This document shows, in pieces, positions 9,179-18,100 of a stretch of DNA of 38,937 nt (position 1 is the stretch's first letter; every line of letters begins with the position of its first letter). A program made the position numbers and the translations under genes. The stretch comes from Flavobacteriales bacterium. GTDB lineage: Bacteria; Bacteroidota; Bacteroidia; Flavobacteriales_D; Sanyastnellaceae. The notes under the pieces were generated by a model. That model searched no databases, was not told where the DNA came from, and saw only the letters and a list, made by a program, of their open reading frames with translations. Location: contig JAQWFN010000056.1 in NCBI GenBank assembly GCA_029238785.1, positions 1-38,937 of the forward strand, read 5' to 3'.

Positions 9179-10584
9179 CAAGCGTCGCTTTTCGGTGCTT
9201 CACCTCCTTGATTTGGTCCTTTCGGTCCTCTTCTAGATGGTCTTCGTTTTTTCCTAGCCGGAGCTTTCCCTTCGCCTTGTGGACCGTTTGAGGGAGCCTT
9301 AGGTGCCGCCTTAGCCGGCTGATTGCCTTGAGCTTTGGCTTCAGGTCTATTTCCCGGTTTTCCAGGACCTTTTTTCCGTCTTCGCTGGTTGTTCGATGCG
9401 TTTCGGTCTCCACCCGCCCCAGGTGCATTGGCCTCTGGTTTTGCTCCAGGTTTTGCCGTTCTGCCTCTGTTTGACTTTTTACGTCTACTTTTCTTTTGGT
9501 CGAAACGCGTTAAGCTATCTTGTCCCACCACATTAGCATAAACTTCTTCCTCCTCGACTCTATCTTCAATCATGTAATCCATCAAAGAAACCGGTTTCTC
9601 TCCTGCCTCATTCATGGCGATGATCTCCTTCACTTGTTCAACAGGAATACCAATTGGGGAGCTCCCTGGAGTATCTTGTTGAATGAAGTACATGATTCCT
9701 TTGAAGATATCTGTTTTGAAGTGAAATGCCAGTCCCCCTTGAGTTTTCAGTTTGGTATTTCCGCTCGGGAATTGCTTTACCGCCTCGAGGTATTGATCGA
9801 GCTCAAAATTGAGACAACACTTCAACTTTCCGCATTGCCCTGCTAATTTTTGTGGGTTTAAAGACAATTGCTGATAGCGTGCTGCGCTGGTAGAAACCGA
9901 TCGGAAATCAGTTAACCAAGTTGAACAACACAACTCTCTTCCGCAAGATCCTATTCCGCCCAAACGCGCTGCTTCTTGACGCATTCCAATTTGGCGCATT
10001 TCGATTCTCACGCCAAAGGCATCGGCATATTTTCGAATCAGTTCTCTAAAATCTACGCGATCTTCTGCTGTATAAAAGAAGGTAGCTTTGGCTCCGTCTC
10101 CTTGATACTCAACGTCGCTAATTTTCATTTGCAAACCAAGTTCAGAAGCCAATTTTCTAGCTTCTTGCATCGTTGGTTCTTCTAACTTTCTGGCTTCTTG
10201 CCAGCGCTCAACATCCTCTGTTTTTGCTTTGCGGTATACCTTCTTGATCTCGTGATTGTCTTTAACACCCTTCAGTTGAAGTTGTGTGCGAACCAATTCA
10301 CCAGTAAGAGATACTATTCCAACGTCGTGCCCCGGAGAAGACTCCACGGCAATCACATCTCCTATTTGCAATTCGAGTTGATCTACGTTCCGAAAGAAGA
10401 ACTTTCTTCCATTCTTAAAACGCACTTCAACAATATCATATGGCTTTTGACCAACAGGAAGTTCCATCCCTGAAAGCCAATCAAACACATCTAGTTTATT
10501 GCAACCGCTAACTCCACAGGCTCCGTTGTTTTTACATCCTTTTGGCAATCCAGTGCCATTATTGGAACAACTTTCACATCCCAT
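9178..10584 (-). CDS. ricT: RicT/PSP1-family regulatory protein with long basic tail
   Basis: 468 residues. A Cys-rich N-terminus (MGCESCSNNGTGLPKGCK, about 1-30) typical of the Bacteroidota form is followed by the PSP1 core with two CxxxxCC / CGKLKCC Cys groups (CGRELCC and CGKLKCC) that ligate an Fe-S cluster in the Bacillus Y-complex (RicT/YaaT). That complex modulates RNase Y maturation of mRNA in Bacillus; the Bacteroidota role is less studied. Residues about 364-468 are a low-complexity Lys/Arg/Pro/Gly/Ala tail (KKSRRKKSNRGR, RRRKKGPGKPGNR), likely disordered and possibly RNA-binding. It has its own candidate -7 box and leader hairpin and overlaps gldH by one base. Confidence 0.9.
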   Translation of the reverse strand: MGCESCSNNGTGLPKGCKNNGACGVSGCNKLDVFDWLSGMELPVGQKPYDIVEVRFKNGRKFFFRNVDQLELQIGDVIAVESSPGHDVGIVSLTGELVRTQLQLKGVKDNHEIKKVYRKAKTEDVERWQEARKLEEPTMQEARKLASELGLQMKISDVEYQGDGAKATFFYTAEDRVDFRELIRKYADAFGVRIEMRQIGMRQEAARLGGIGSCGRELCCSTWLTDFRSVSTSAARYQQLSLNPQKLAGQCGKLKCCLNFELDQYLEAVKQFPSGNTKLKTQGGLAFHFKTDIFKGIMYFIQQDTPGSSPIGIPVEQVKEIIAMNEAGEKPVSLMDYMIEDRVEEEEVYANVVGQDSLTRFDQKKSRRKKSNRGRTAKPGAKPEANAPGAGGDRNASNNQRRRKKGPGKPGNRPEAKAQGNQPAKAAPKAPSNGPQGEGKAPARKKRRPSRRGPKGPNQGGEAPKSDA

Positions 10585-10595
10585 AGTGGTTGATT

Positions 10596-10613
10596 AGGGT
10601 GATTGTACACCCT
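10596..10613 (-). promoter_or_regulatory. Leader hairpin in the ricT 5'-UTR
   Basis: AGGGTG (10596-10601) and CACCCT (10608-10613) are a perfect 6-bp inverted repeat with a 6-nt loop between the -7 box and the ricT ATG, starting 12 bp from the start codon. It could gate translation. Confidence 0.45.
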
Positions 10614-10619
10614 CCAAAA

Positions 10620-10627
10620 CAAAGTTA
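10620..10627 (-). promoter_or_regulatory. Bacteroidota-type -7 box for ricT-gldH
   Basis: On the minus strand this reads TAACTTTG, an exact TAnnTTTG match, 36 bp before the ricT ATG. No clear -33 TTTG is seen. It suggests that ricT-gldH can be transcribed independently of recO-holB. Confidence 0.45.
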
Positions 10628-10644
10628 GTAAAAAGCGCGTGCGA

Positions 10645-11778
10645 TTATTCGGCTCTTCTCAATAGTTTGTGAACTTGAAACGAGGTATGCAACAAAACCA
10701 AGCGAGTATAGACGTTTCTCGACACGTCATTGTGCGCTGCCTCTATGGCTTCAGTGAGTTCCAAGACATTCAAATGATTGATGAAAGGAGCAAATTTTGA
10801 GGCAAATTTTGCTTCATCAGCAGTAAGTCGGGTCAACTCTTCTCTACCATAATTGGCCACAATGCATTGACGAAAAAAGTGAAGGGCATATTCTAAAAAC
10901 GACTTCACCGCCTCTCTTCCACTTTTATGCAGCTTCTCGGCTATTGGAACCAATTGTTGAGCATCGTTCGAATAACAGGCCCTCATCCACTGGGCCAGCT
11001 GTTCAAAGTGCTCGTTATTACTCATGTTGTTGGTGAGGAGCTTGTATGCTTCATTCACGTTGCCATCCACAAAATGAGCGATTTCCAAAGCTCTTTCTTG
11101 ACTCAATCCATGATTCTCTATCAAAAAAGTGCTTAAAACTTCTTCTGAAGGCAAATGTACTTTGGTGACCTGCATTCGAGATAGAATGGTGGAAAGCAGC
11201 TGTTCTGTGTCGTGACACACCATCATAAATAAAGTCCCCGGCCCCGGTTCTTCGAGTTGTTTGAGCAACTTGTTGGCCGTTTGGGCATTCATGAATTCGG
11301 GCAAGCAAATAATCATGATTCTGTAAGTTCCTCCGTAAGCTGCCAAGGTGAGTTTTCTGATAATGCTTTCCGCTTCGTCAACAGCGATGTTCAGTTGCTT
11401 ATTTTCAGCTACAAGGTCGTCTTTCCAATCTTCAGTTGTGAAGTAAGGATTATTCATTAGTCGCGCTCGCCAGCGGTCTAAAAACAAGTCTGAGACTTTC
11501 TTCTGACCCGATTTTGATGGGGCGATGATGGGGAATGAAAAGTGTAAATCAGGATGTTGAAGCGAGCTTACTTTTACACAAGAAGGACAGCTTCCACAGG
11601 CATCTTGTTCACCTCTGTTCTGGCACAAAAGAAAGCGGGCGTATGCTAAAACCAAGGCCAGTTTACCACCACCTTCAGGTCCTGCAAACAACTGTGCATG
11701 AGGGATTTCATCATCTGCTACTTGCTTCAGCAAAAAAGCCTTAACAAGGTCTTGTCCTATTACATCTTTAAAAAACAC
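10645..11778 (-). CDS. holB: DNA polymerase III delta' subunit
   Basis: 377 residues from GTG at 11778, giving MFFKDVIGQDLVKAFLL, the usual delta' N-terminus. The frame is open further upstream, but that part overlaps the previous gene and has no delta' similarity. The clamp-loader AAA+ fold shows a P-loop variant GPEGGGKL (no Thr after Lys, expected for non-hydrolysing delta'), a four-Cys zinc module (CQNRGEQDACGSCPSC) and a sensor region (QTANKLLKQLEEPGPGTLF). It acts in the beta-clamp loader. It lies 23 bp after the TonB-receptor stop and 60 bp before ricT. Confidence 0.92.
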   Translation of the reverse strand: MFFKDVIGQDLVKAFLLKQVADDEIPHAQLFAGPEGGGKLALVLAYARFLLCQNRGEQDACGSCPSCVKVSSLQHPDLHFSFPIIAPSKSGQKKVSDLFLDRWRARLMNNPYFTTEDWKDDLVAENKQLNIAVDEAESIIRKLTLAAYGGTYRIMIICLPEFMNAQTANKLLKQLEEPGPGTLFMMVCHDTEQLLSTILSRMQVTKVHLPSEEVLSTFLIENHGLSQERALEIAHFVDGNVNEAYKLLTNNMSNNEHFEQLAQWMRACYSNDAQQLVPIAEKLHKSGREAVKSFLEYALHFFRQCIVANYGREELTRLTADEAKFASKFAPFINHLNVLELTEAIEAAHNDVSRNVYTRLVLLHTSFQVHKLLRRAE

Positions 11779-11801
11779 AAGCCAAAGGTAATTGAAGCTT
11801 T

Positions 11802-14207
11802 TTAAAAACGAGCTCGAATAGCGAGATAAAGGTTCCTGCCCGGCGCTGAGGGCCCGGAAGCAAAAGGCTTGTAATGCATATCGAGGATGTTCTCGAGTCC
11901 AACTTGAGCTTCTAACTGCTGAGAAATGTAGTACGAGGTAGCCAAATTTAGTGTCCACCATGCCGGTGTTCCAGAATCCAAGGCCTCTTCAGCTTTGTCG
12001 GTGCCACCTGCACCATAACGTTCGATTGGCTTCTCCCCATTATAGAAAGCATAAAGCTCTCCTTGAAACTTCTCTACTTTATAACTCAAACCAACACGAC
12101 CAAAAAGCGGAGGAATGTGTGATAATGGAAGGCCACTACTTTGATCTTCTCCAAAAGTATAATTCACACTCCCACTAGCGCTGAGATGCTGGTTAAACTG
12201 AGCATTAAAAGTGAAAAAAGCCCCATAAATGAAGGCTTCATCAGCGTTCACGTTGGTTTCGATGCGTGCATTTTCCCCATCAATAAACAAGGAGTCTTCT
12301 CCATTTATTTGATAGGGTCTAGGAACGATGGCATCTGTAATGAATGAGTAAAAACCCCCAGCTTTTAACTGAACTTTTTCATTTAGAAGATCTTTGCTTG
12401 TGCTAAGTTCACCAGAGTACACGTATTCCGGTTTCAGCTCATCGTTTGGGATAATCACGAATCCCCCATTCTCTCTTACCTTGGCAAAATCATCCACATT
12501 AGGGATTCTATATGCTGTAGCCAATACGGCATTTATTCGCCATGTATCCGAAGCCTTGTAAACCAGTCCTGCACTTCCCGTGAAAGCCCCATTATTAAAC
12601 TCGATATTATCAAAGGGCAAGTCAAATAATCCATTTTCATCATAATTCGAAGCAAGCACCGCATGGCTGTATCTTGCTCCAAGGTCAAGCCTAAAGTTTT
12701 CTCGAATGTCTTTTTTATAAGTAAGGTAGGCTCCAAATGTGTTCATGCTTGAACCTCCATTAGGGTAGCGTGTGATGGCGTCATTTATTTCTCTTGTTAC
12801 GAGATTTCTATCAGAAGCGCTTGAGCGAACATCATTAAAAACAAGATCTAGTCCATAGTTCAATTGCGCTTGGTTTTCCAAGTGTTTAATAAAATCAAGA
12901 TTGAAGCTAAACACCTTTACCTTCTCCACTTGCGCATTTCTAACTTCGCTGTAGAGCTGACGCTTAAACCTTGACTCTTCGAGCGCTTGATACGCTGCGG
13001 TCATGCTTAAAGCATCGTAGTACCTCGTTTTTTGCTTCTGTTGAGCATTTATAGAAAAGAGCGTTCTTTTTTGCGGACCATAATTCCATTCAGCCCAACG
13101 CGGTTCGCCATTGCGGTAGTCGTTCAAATTGTCAAACCTGGGGATGTTTGAAGAGGTGCTTAGTTGAAAGTTGCTGTTTATAATCCAATGCTCTCCCAGC
13201 TTAATTCGGAATTTCTGAAGAAAGTCCAGTTGAGCGTAAGCTGTTCCTTTTTGCACTTCTGGGTCTGGATTTTCAAGCACCTGATCTGCACCTTCACTTC
13301 GCAGCACAAATTCATCTCCCAATCCCCAATGCTCGTCGCCGTGCGTTCGCCAAGAGCCCATGCGGAGGTCTTCAAAAGAACTTCTTGTAATTGAAGTCAA
13401 AGACGCCCAGTTCCCTTCTGCAACCGAAAAATCCAAGTGCACCGTTCGTTCTTGTGCAGCGCTAGCAATTCGACCAAATAAATTCGCCTTCACTTCTTGT
13501 TCATTGCCTTTCGCAAAAGCAGGGTTTTTTGTTCTATAATGAACCACACCACCAAGTGCATCGCTCCCATAAACAACACTTGCTGGTCCGAAAACAAGTT
13601 CTACCCTTTCTAAGATCAAGGGGTCGATGGTGATGGCATTTTGTAAATGGCCTGAACGGTAAATGGCGTTGTTCATCCTAACTCCATCAACCACAAGAAG
13701 AATCTTGTTGGCTTCAAATCCTCGCATGATTGGGCTTCCACCTCCGGCCTGACTCTTTTGCACCAATACCATTCCCGTGGTTTGAAGGGCGTCTGCACTT
13801 GTTTGCGGGTTGAGAAACTTTATGCTTGCTGCAGGAATCAGCTCCGCTTGTTTTGGGGTATCTGTAAGTTTTTCTTCTCCTCCAAACTCCGTAATTACGA
13901 GGGCTTCCTTCATGGAAACAATTTGTTGAACAAGGTATACCACCTTTTTTTGACCCGGTTCAAATTGCTCCCCGATGATGGCGAGTTCAAAATAACCTAC
14001 ACAAGAAATCAGCAAGTCTTCGCCCTTTATATAGTTGTTTAAAAATACTGCACCGTTCGCGTCGCTATAGTCGATAATTGTGCTTGATAAATGCTGCACA
14101 CTTGCATTGGCAATGGCTTCATTAGAAGCTAAATCTCTGATGATTAAGTCTTGAGAAAAAAGATTCAAGCAGCTTAAAAGGAAAACGAGGAGGAGGCTAT
14201 TTTTCAT
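11802..14207 (-). CDS. TonB-dependent receptor, hemoglobin/heme-type architecture
   Basis: 801 residues from ATG 14207 (MKNSLLLVFLLSCLNLFSQ signal peptide). An upstream TTG at 14222 only adds five residues inside recO. Residues about 22-95 are a carboxypeptidase-regulatory-like domain (LIIRDLASNEAIANASVQHL). The plug follows (GGGSPIMRGFEANKILLVVD, GPASVVYGSDALGGVVHY), then a barrel ending LAIRARF. The plug and barrel signatures resemble receptors annotated for hemoglobin, transferrin or lactoferrin uptake, but the ligand is not proven. It overlaps the recO 3' end by 11 bp and precedes holB by 23 bp, so it sits inside a DNA-metabolism run. Confidence 0.9.
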   Translation of the reverse strand: MKNSLLLVFLLSCLNLFSQDLIIRDLASNEAIANASVQHLSSTIIDYSDANGAVFLNNYIKGEDLLISCVGYFELAIIGEQFEPGQKKVVYLVQQIVSMKEALVITEFGGEEKLTDTPKQAELIPAASIKFLNPQTSADALQTTGMVLVQKSQAGGGSPIMRGFEANKILLVVDGVRMNNAIYRSGHLQNAITIDPLILERVELVFGPASVVYGSDALGGVVHYRTKNPAFAKGNEQEVKANLFGRIASAAQERTVHLDFSVAEGNWASLTSITRSSFEDLRMGSWRTHGDEHWGLGDEFVLRSEGADQVLENPDPEVQKGTAYAQLDFLQKFRIKLGEHWIINSNFQLSTSSNIPRFDNLNDYRNGEPRWAEWNYGPQKRTLFSINAQQKQKTRYYDALSMTAAYQALEESRFKRQLYSEVRNAQVEKVKVFSFNLDFIKHLENQAQLNYGLDLVFNDVRSSASDRNLVTREINDAITRYPNGGSSMNTFGAYLTYKKDIRENFRLDLGARYSHAVLASNYDENGLFDLPFDNIEFNNGAFTGSAGLVYKASDTWRINAVLATAYRIPNVDDFAKVRENGGFVIIPNDELKPEYVYSGELSTSKDLLNEKVQLKAGGFYSFITDAIVPRPYQINGEDSLFIDGENARIETNVNADEAFIYGAFFTFNAQFNQHLSASGSVNYTFGEDQSSGLPLSHIPPLFGRVGLSYKVEKFQGELYAFYNGEKPIERYGAGGTDKAEEALDSGTPAWWTLNLATSYYISQQLEAQVGLENILDMHYKPFASGPSAPGRNLYLAIRARF

Positions 14208-14925
14208 CAAAAAGCAATTCAATAATAGGCAGCGAAGTTATTCCTTTTCCAATTGAAAGTTGAAAACACAAGTAATTGACCAAAGCATGAAGCAAACGTC
14301 TTCTGCTTTCTCCAGACAAACTCAAGTCGTCTAAATTCGCCATTCTCAAATCAAAAGCTTGAATAAAAACCTTGGCATCATCTGCTGAAAGTACCCTTCC
14401 TTCTACCGGAACAATTTGCTTACTCAGCCAAGTCCCCTCTTGTAGATCAAACACTTGATTGACATCTTGGGTTTGTTGTGGCTGTAGACCAAGAAGCTTG
14501 ATCCAGTTGGCCAAAAAATACAAGTGAATGTTCGCTAAACGATTGCTCACATCTATCCATTCGAAGGTGCTTACTGCAAGTTGATACATTTCTCTTGAGC
14601 CATCATTTTGTTGTGTACTTTTAAGAATAATCTCCGCCAAAAAAAGCATCAAACTACTTTTCACAACATCTCCAGGAACATTTTGATAATGCACTAATCG
14701 CTCTAATTGCGATACAGAAAGGAGATCTGTTCCTTGCTTTTCGGTGTATTCGACGTCTAAAATTGCACCTGCATGGCTTAAAATTTGATTTTTAGCCTTT
14801 TTATTCCCCATCCCCCGAACAAAAAAAGCAAGCTGTCCCATATCTGGTGAAAGCCCTTTCATAATTGCCGTTCCAGAGGTATATGGCACCAACTTCAACA
14901 CGATGATATTTGTTCTTTTACTCAA
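14197..14925 (-). CDS. recO: DNA repair protein RecO
   Basis: 242 residues. The N-terminal OB-fold begins MSKRTNIIVLKLVPYTSGTA with the conserved FFVRGMGNKKAKNQ region, followed by the helical C-terminal domain. It lacks the four-Cys zinc knuckle found in some RecO proteins, as is common in Bacteroidota. RecO loads RecA with RecR in gap repair. The start is TTG at 14925: an in-frame TAA at 14929-14931 leaves no ATG upstream, and the next Met would delete the conserved first strands. It is first in the minus-strand run, and its 3' end overlaps the TonB receptor by 11 bp. Confidence 0.9.
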   Translation of the reverse strand: MSKRTNIIVLKLVPYTSGTAIMKGLSPDMGQLAFFVRGMGNKKAKNQILSHAGAILDVEYTEKQGTDLLSVSQLERLVHYQNVPGDVVKSSLMLFLAEIILKSTQQNDGSREMYQLAVSTFEWIDVSNRLANIHLYFLANWIKLLGLQPQQTQDVNQVFDLQEGTWLSKQIVPVEGRVLSADDAKVFIQAFDLRMANLDDLSLSGESRRRLLHALVNYLCFQLSIGKGITSLPIIELLFDEK

Positions 14926-14952
14926 ACTTTATGTTTTATTTTCCAAAGATGC

Positions 14953-14982
14953 TTGCAATAGTAGAAATTGTTTCTAATTTTG
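14953..14982 (+). promoter_or_regulatory. Bacteroidota promoter, TTG-N19-TAATTTTG
   Basis: TTG at 14953-14955, a 19-nt spacer, and TAATTTTG at 14975-14982 match the -33/-7 consensus of the Bacteroidota primary sigma factor in sequence and spacing. The predicted start is near 14989, about 85 bp before the terminator hairpin ends. Confidence 0.55.
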
Positions 14983-14988
14983 ATTTAT

Positions 14989-15100
14989 CCAAAGGAAAGG
15001 AAAAGATATTTAAAACTTTAAAAGCGCTAGTGTGAGTAATTGCACATAGTTTAAAGTTAGGTTAGGCAGGGCAATCTTCAAGGTTGTCCTGTTTTCTTTT
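14989..15100 (+). ncRNA. Candidate small RNA or attenuated leader
   Basis: This is the stretch from the predicted start after the TTG-N19-TAATTTTG promoter to the T-run of an intrinsic terminator. It has no ATG and only a trivial GTG frame, so it looks non-coding. It does not match a riboswitch family I recognise. It may be a free RNA of about 110 nt or the 5' leader of the 15188 gene with premature termination. Both promoter and terminator are visible; the RNA itself is inferred. Confidence 0.4.
15067..15100 (+). terminator. Plus-strand intrinsic terminator in divergent spacer
   Basis: CAGGGCAA (15067-15074) pairs with TTGTCCTG (15084-15091), eight pairs including one G-U, followed by TTTTCTTTT (15092-15100). 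No plus-strand gene precedes it, since recO diverges upstream. Confidence 0.65.
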
Positions 15101-15141
15101 GAAACCTTCCGAAATCCATTATCGTAAGTAGAGGTCAGATC

Positions 15142-15172
15142 TGTCTGATATGCATGTAAGCATTGTCTGACA
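15142..15172. promoter_or_regulatory. Paired TGTCTGAyA boxes before the 15188 gene
   Basis: TGTCTGATA (15142-15150) and the palindrome TGTCTGACA (15164-15172) are 22 bp apart, about two helical turns, just upstream of the ATG at 15188. A further TCAGA/TCTGA inverted pair lies at 15135-15148. They could bind a dimeric regulator. A similar pair occurs near 31596-31627. Confidence 0.35.
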
Positions 15173-15187
15173 TAAACTGATCAACTT

Positions 15188-18100
15188 ATGAAATCACTAT
15201 CGGCAATTCTCGCTACCCTTGTAGCGCAATCCTTCTTGGTCTCTTCACTTTGGGCCCAGTCTCCTGGAGGTATTGGAAACACAGACTTACAACTTTGGCT
15301 TCGCTCAGACATGGGTGTAAGCGCAAGTGGAAACAACGTTCCCGTTCCTTTATGGGAAGACCAGGGGCCACTTCTCAATCACGCAACACAGGCATCACCC
15401 ATCGCTCAGCCTTTGCTTCAAGCGAAAAGAATCAATGGATATCCAGCGCTTCGTTTTAATTTTGCCGACCGTTTTATGGAGGCGGATTTAAGCACTTTGA
15501 GCAGTGGCGACTATACCGTATTTGTCGTTTCTCTTCGAGCTAATGGAAATCCAAACAGCTATTTAATGGGAATCGATCAAAGCACGCCTACTGCAGGTTT
15601 TAGCCTTGGTTATCCCAGTGCGACTAGTTTTGACTTATCGCAGTTTGGCTCAAGCACGAGCATTGTTTCTCCTTCTTATGCTGGTGCTAATGAAGTTTCA
15701 AGCATTGTGAACGTAAGTAAAACCGCCGCATCTGGTTTTTTCAATGCAATTGTAAGATCAGGAACCAACATCAATGCGACTGGCGCTCCTGCTAGTGGCC
15801 TTGAAAGTGGAATAGGACTCATTGGAAGAGGAAGCAACGGCAATGGATTTCGAGGTCATATCGCTGAGGTAATTGTTTACAATCGCAGCTTGAGTACCTC
15901 AGAAACAAGTGCAATCAAAACCTACCTCGCACTGAAGTATGGTTTAACAATTGATGTTTCAGACCACCTCTACTTTTCGAACGCGAGTTACAACTTCGGT
16001 ACAGCAAGTATTGCTCAATTCAATAACGCACTCCTTAATCAAGTGACATCGAAAAGCGAAGAAGGTGATGCCATACTTACGCTTTCATCGCCAGATGATC
16101 TAGACAATGGCGAAGTACTTACTGTGGGACACAATAACGGACCATTAGCCTTTGGTGGAGGTTCTGTGAATTGCGCTCTTGCTCGATTATTGAGAAGATC
16201 TTGGTTTGTTGAAGAAATTGGGGAAGTGGGCGAAATTCGCCTTGAGTTTGAAACAGCAGCTCTTGGTTCAATTAACCCAAATGAAACTGTACTCGTTATC
16301 GATAAAAACAACAATGGATTTCAAGATGATGCGCTCATTCATGGAGAGCTGTTTGGCACTACCCTGCGCTTTAATAATGTCGACCTTAGAGATGGAGATT
16401 ACTTCACATTAGCTTTGGGTAGAACACGTTTCGTTGCAGCTGCCGATGGTGATAGTACAGACCCAATTTGGTCAACAGATGGAAGTACTTCCGGAATGCG
16501 AAGCATTAACTTTTGCGAATTTTCTGAGTACATAGTTCCTGCCGGAAGAACGGTCAACATGACGCACAACAGTGCAAATATGGGATCCCTTTTGGTTGAT
16601 GGAACCTTTGATCTTAATGGTCGTGATCTATCAATCAAACAAAACCTTGAAGTTAATGGCAACTTGATAACAAATGGAGCCACGCTAAGCTTTAATGGAA
16701 CTGCCGACCAGTTTATCGAAGGCGCAAGTGCAATCCATGTTGATGATGTGATTTATAACGGTTCAGAACGTTTGGTAATTCGTTCAAATGAGCTCGCCGT
16801 TCATGGTGTTGTTTATGTGAATGATGGAATCCTTAGAACAAATAACAAGTTGCGCTTGGTGTCAGACGCCAACGGCACAGGCATGATTGCTGAGCTCATT
16901 GGAAATATCTCTGGAGATATTATTGCGGAAAGATATCACCCTGCAAGTAATAACGGATATGTTATGCTTGGTAGTCCTATTGAAGATATTACCAACGCCG
17001 AATTGAATGAAGACCTCGTAACTACTGGTTTCCCAGGAGCTGATTATGCCGTTTATCCTTTTAACAACATTCGATCTTACGACGAAACCGTTCCAGGACT
17101 GAGAGACGAAGGTTTTATGGGAGCAACAGGAATGAGCGATAACCTCAACGTAGGCTCTGGAAGAATGATTTATATGGCTTCAGGAAATCAACACTTGTCT
17201 CTCGAGGGAAAACCGGCAAAAGGCAACGAAAACATCACGGTGAGCTACACAAATAGCGGAAGCCCTGAAGAAGATGGATGGAATCTAATTGCAAACCCTT
17301 ACCCCTGTACCATTGATTGGAACGACTTGAATTGGACCAAAACAAATATCGACGATGCTATCTATGTATATGATGCATCCACTGGTTTATATGCGAGTTA
17401 TGTGAACGGAATTGGAAATAACGGAGGTTCAAACCTCATCGCTCCATTCCAAGCTTTTTGGGTACATGCGAATGCAAATTCCCCACAAATTATAGCTCAA
17501 GAATTGGTTAAAGCTCCTGTAGCGGCAGCCTTTAAAAACAACAACAGCTCTCCATTTCAATTGACCGTAAGCTCAGGTAATCAATACGATGAAGTAAGCT
17601 TCTATTGGGATGAAAATGCTAGTGATGATTTTGATGCTCTTCTCGAAGCTGAAAAAATGATGATCTCGAATACTGTGCTTGGAATCTCTGCAATACAAAC
17701 AAATGGAACACAACTTTCAATTCAAGCATTTGAAGACACTGGTGCTCCTTTGAGCATCCCCTTGCATTTGAATGTAGGAAGTAATGGCACAATTAACTTC
17801 CAAAGTGAAGGTATAGAGGACATGGCAAAAGGACGATGTGTGACGCTTGTTGATTACCTCACAGGAGAAGCTTACCCAATCATGAGCGGTGATGAAATTA
17901 TACTTGAAATGGAAGCAGGTGTTTATCCAGATCGTTTTGCCCTTGAAATGTCGGCATCATTCATCTCAGAAATTCAACACCCTACATGCCCAGAAAGCAG
18001 CAATGGTTCTATTACCGCTGAAAATCAAAGTAAAGGAACAATTTCATGGTACGATGATGCAAATAATCTAATTGCAAGCAGCAACATGAGCGAAAGCACC

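Noticed and set aside
11779-11961. 61-codon N-terminal extension of HolB
   Set aside because: It overlaps the end of the TonB-receptor gene and lacks similarity; GTG at 11778 gives the canonical start.
14926-15187. Homology between this spacer and 31590-31700 as copies of one RNA element
   Set aside because: Only short motifs match; aligning the regions in both orientations shows no extended similarity.
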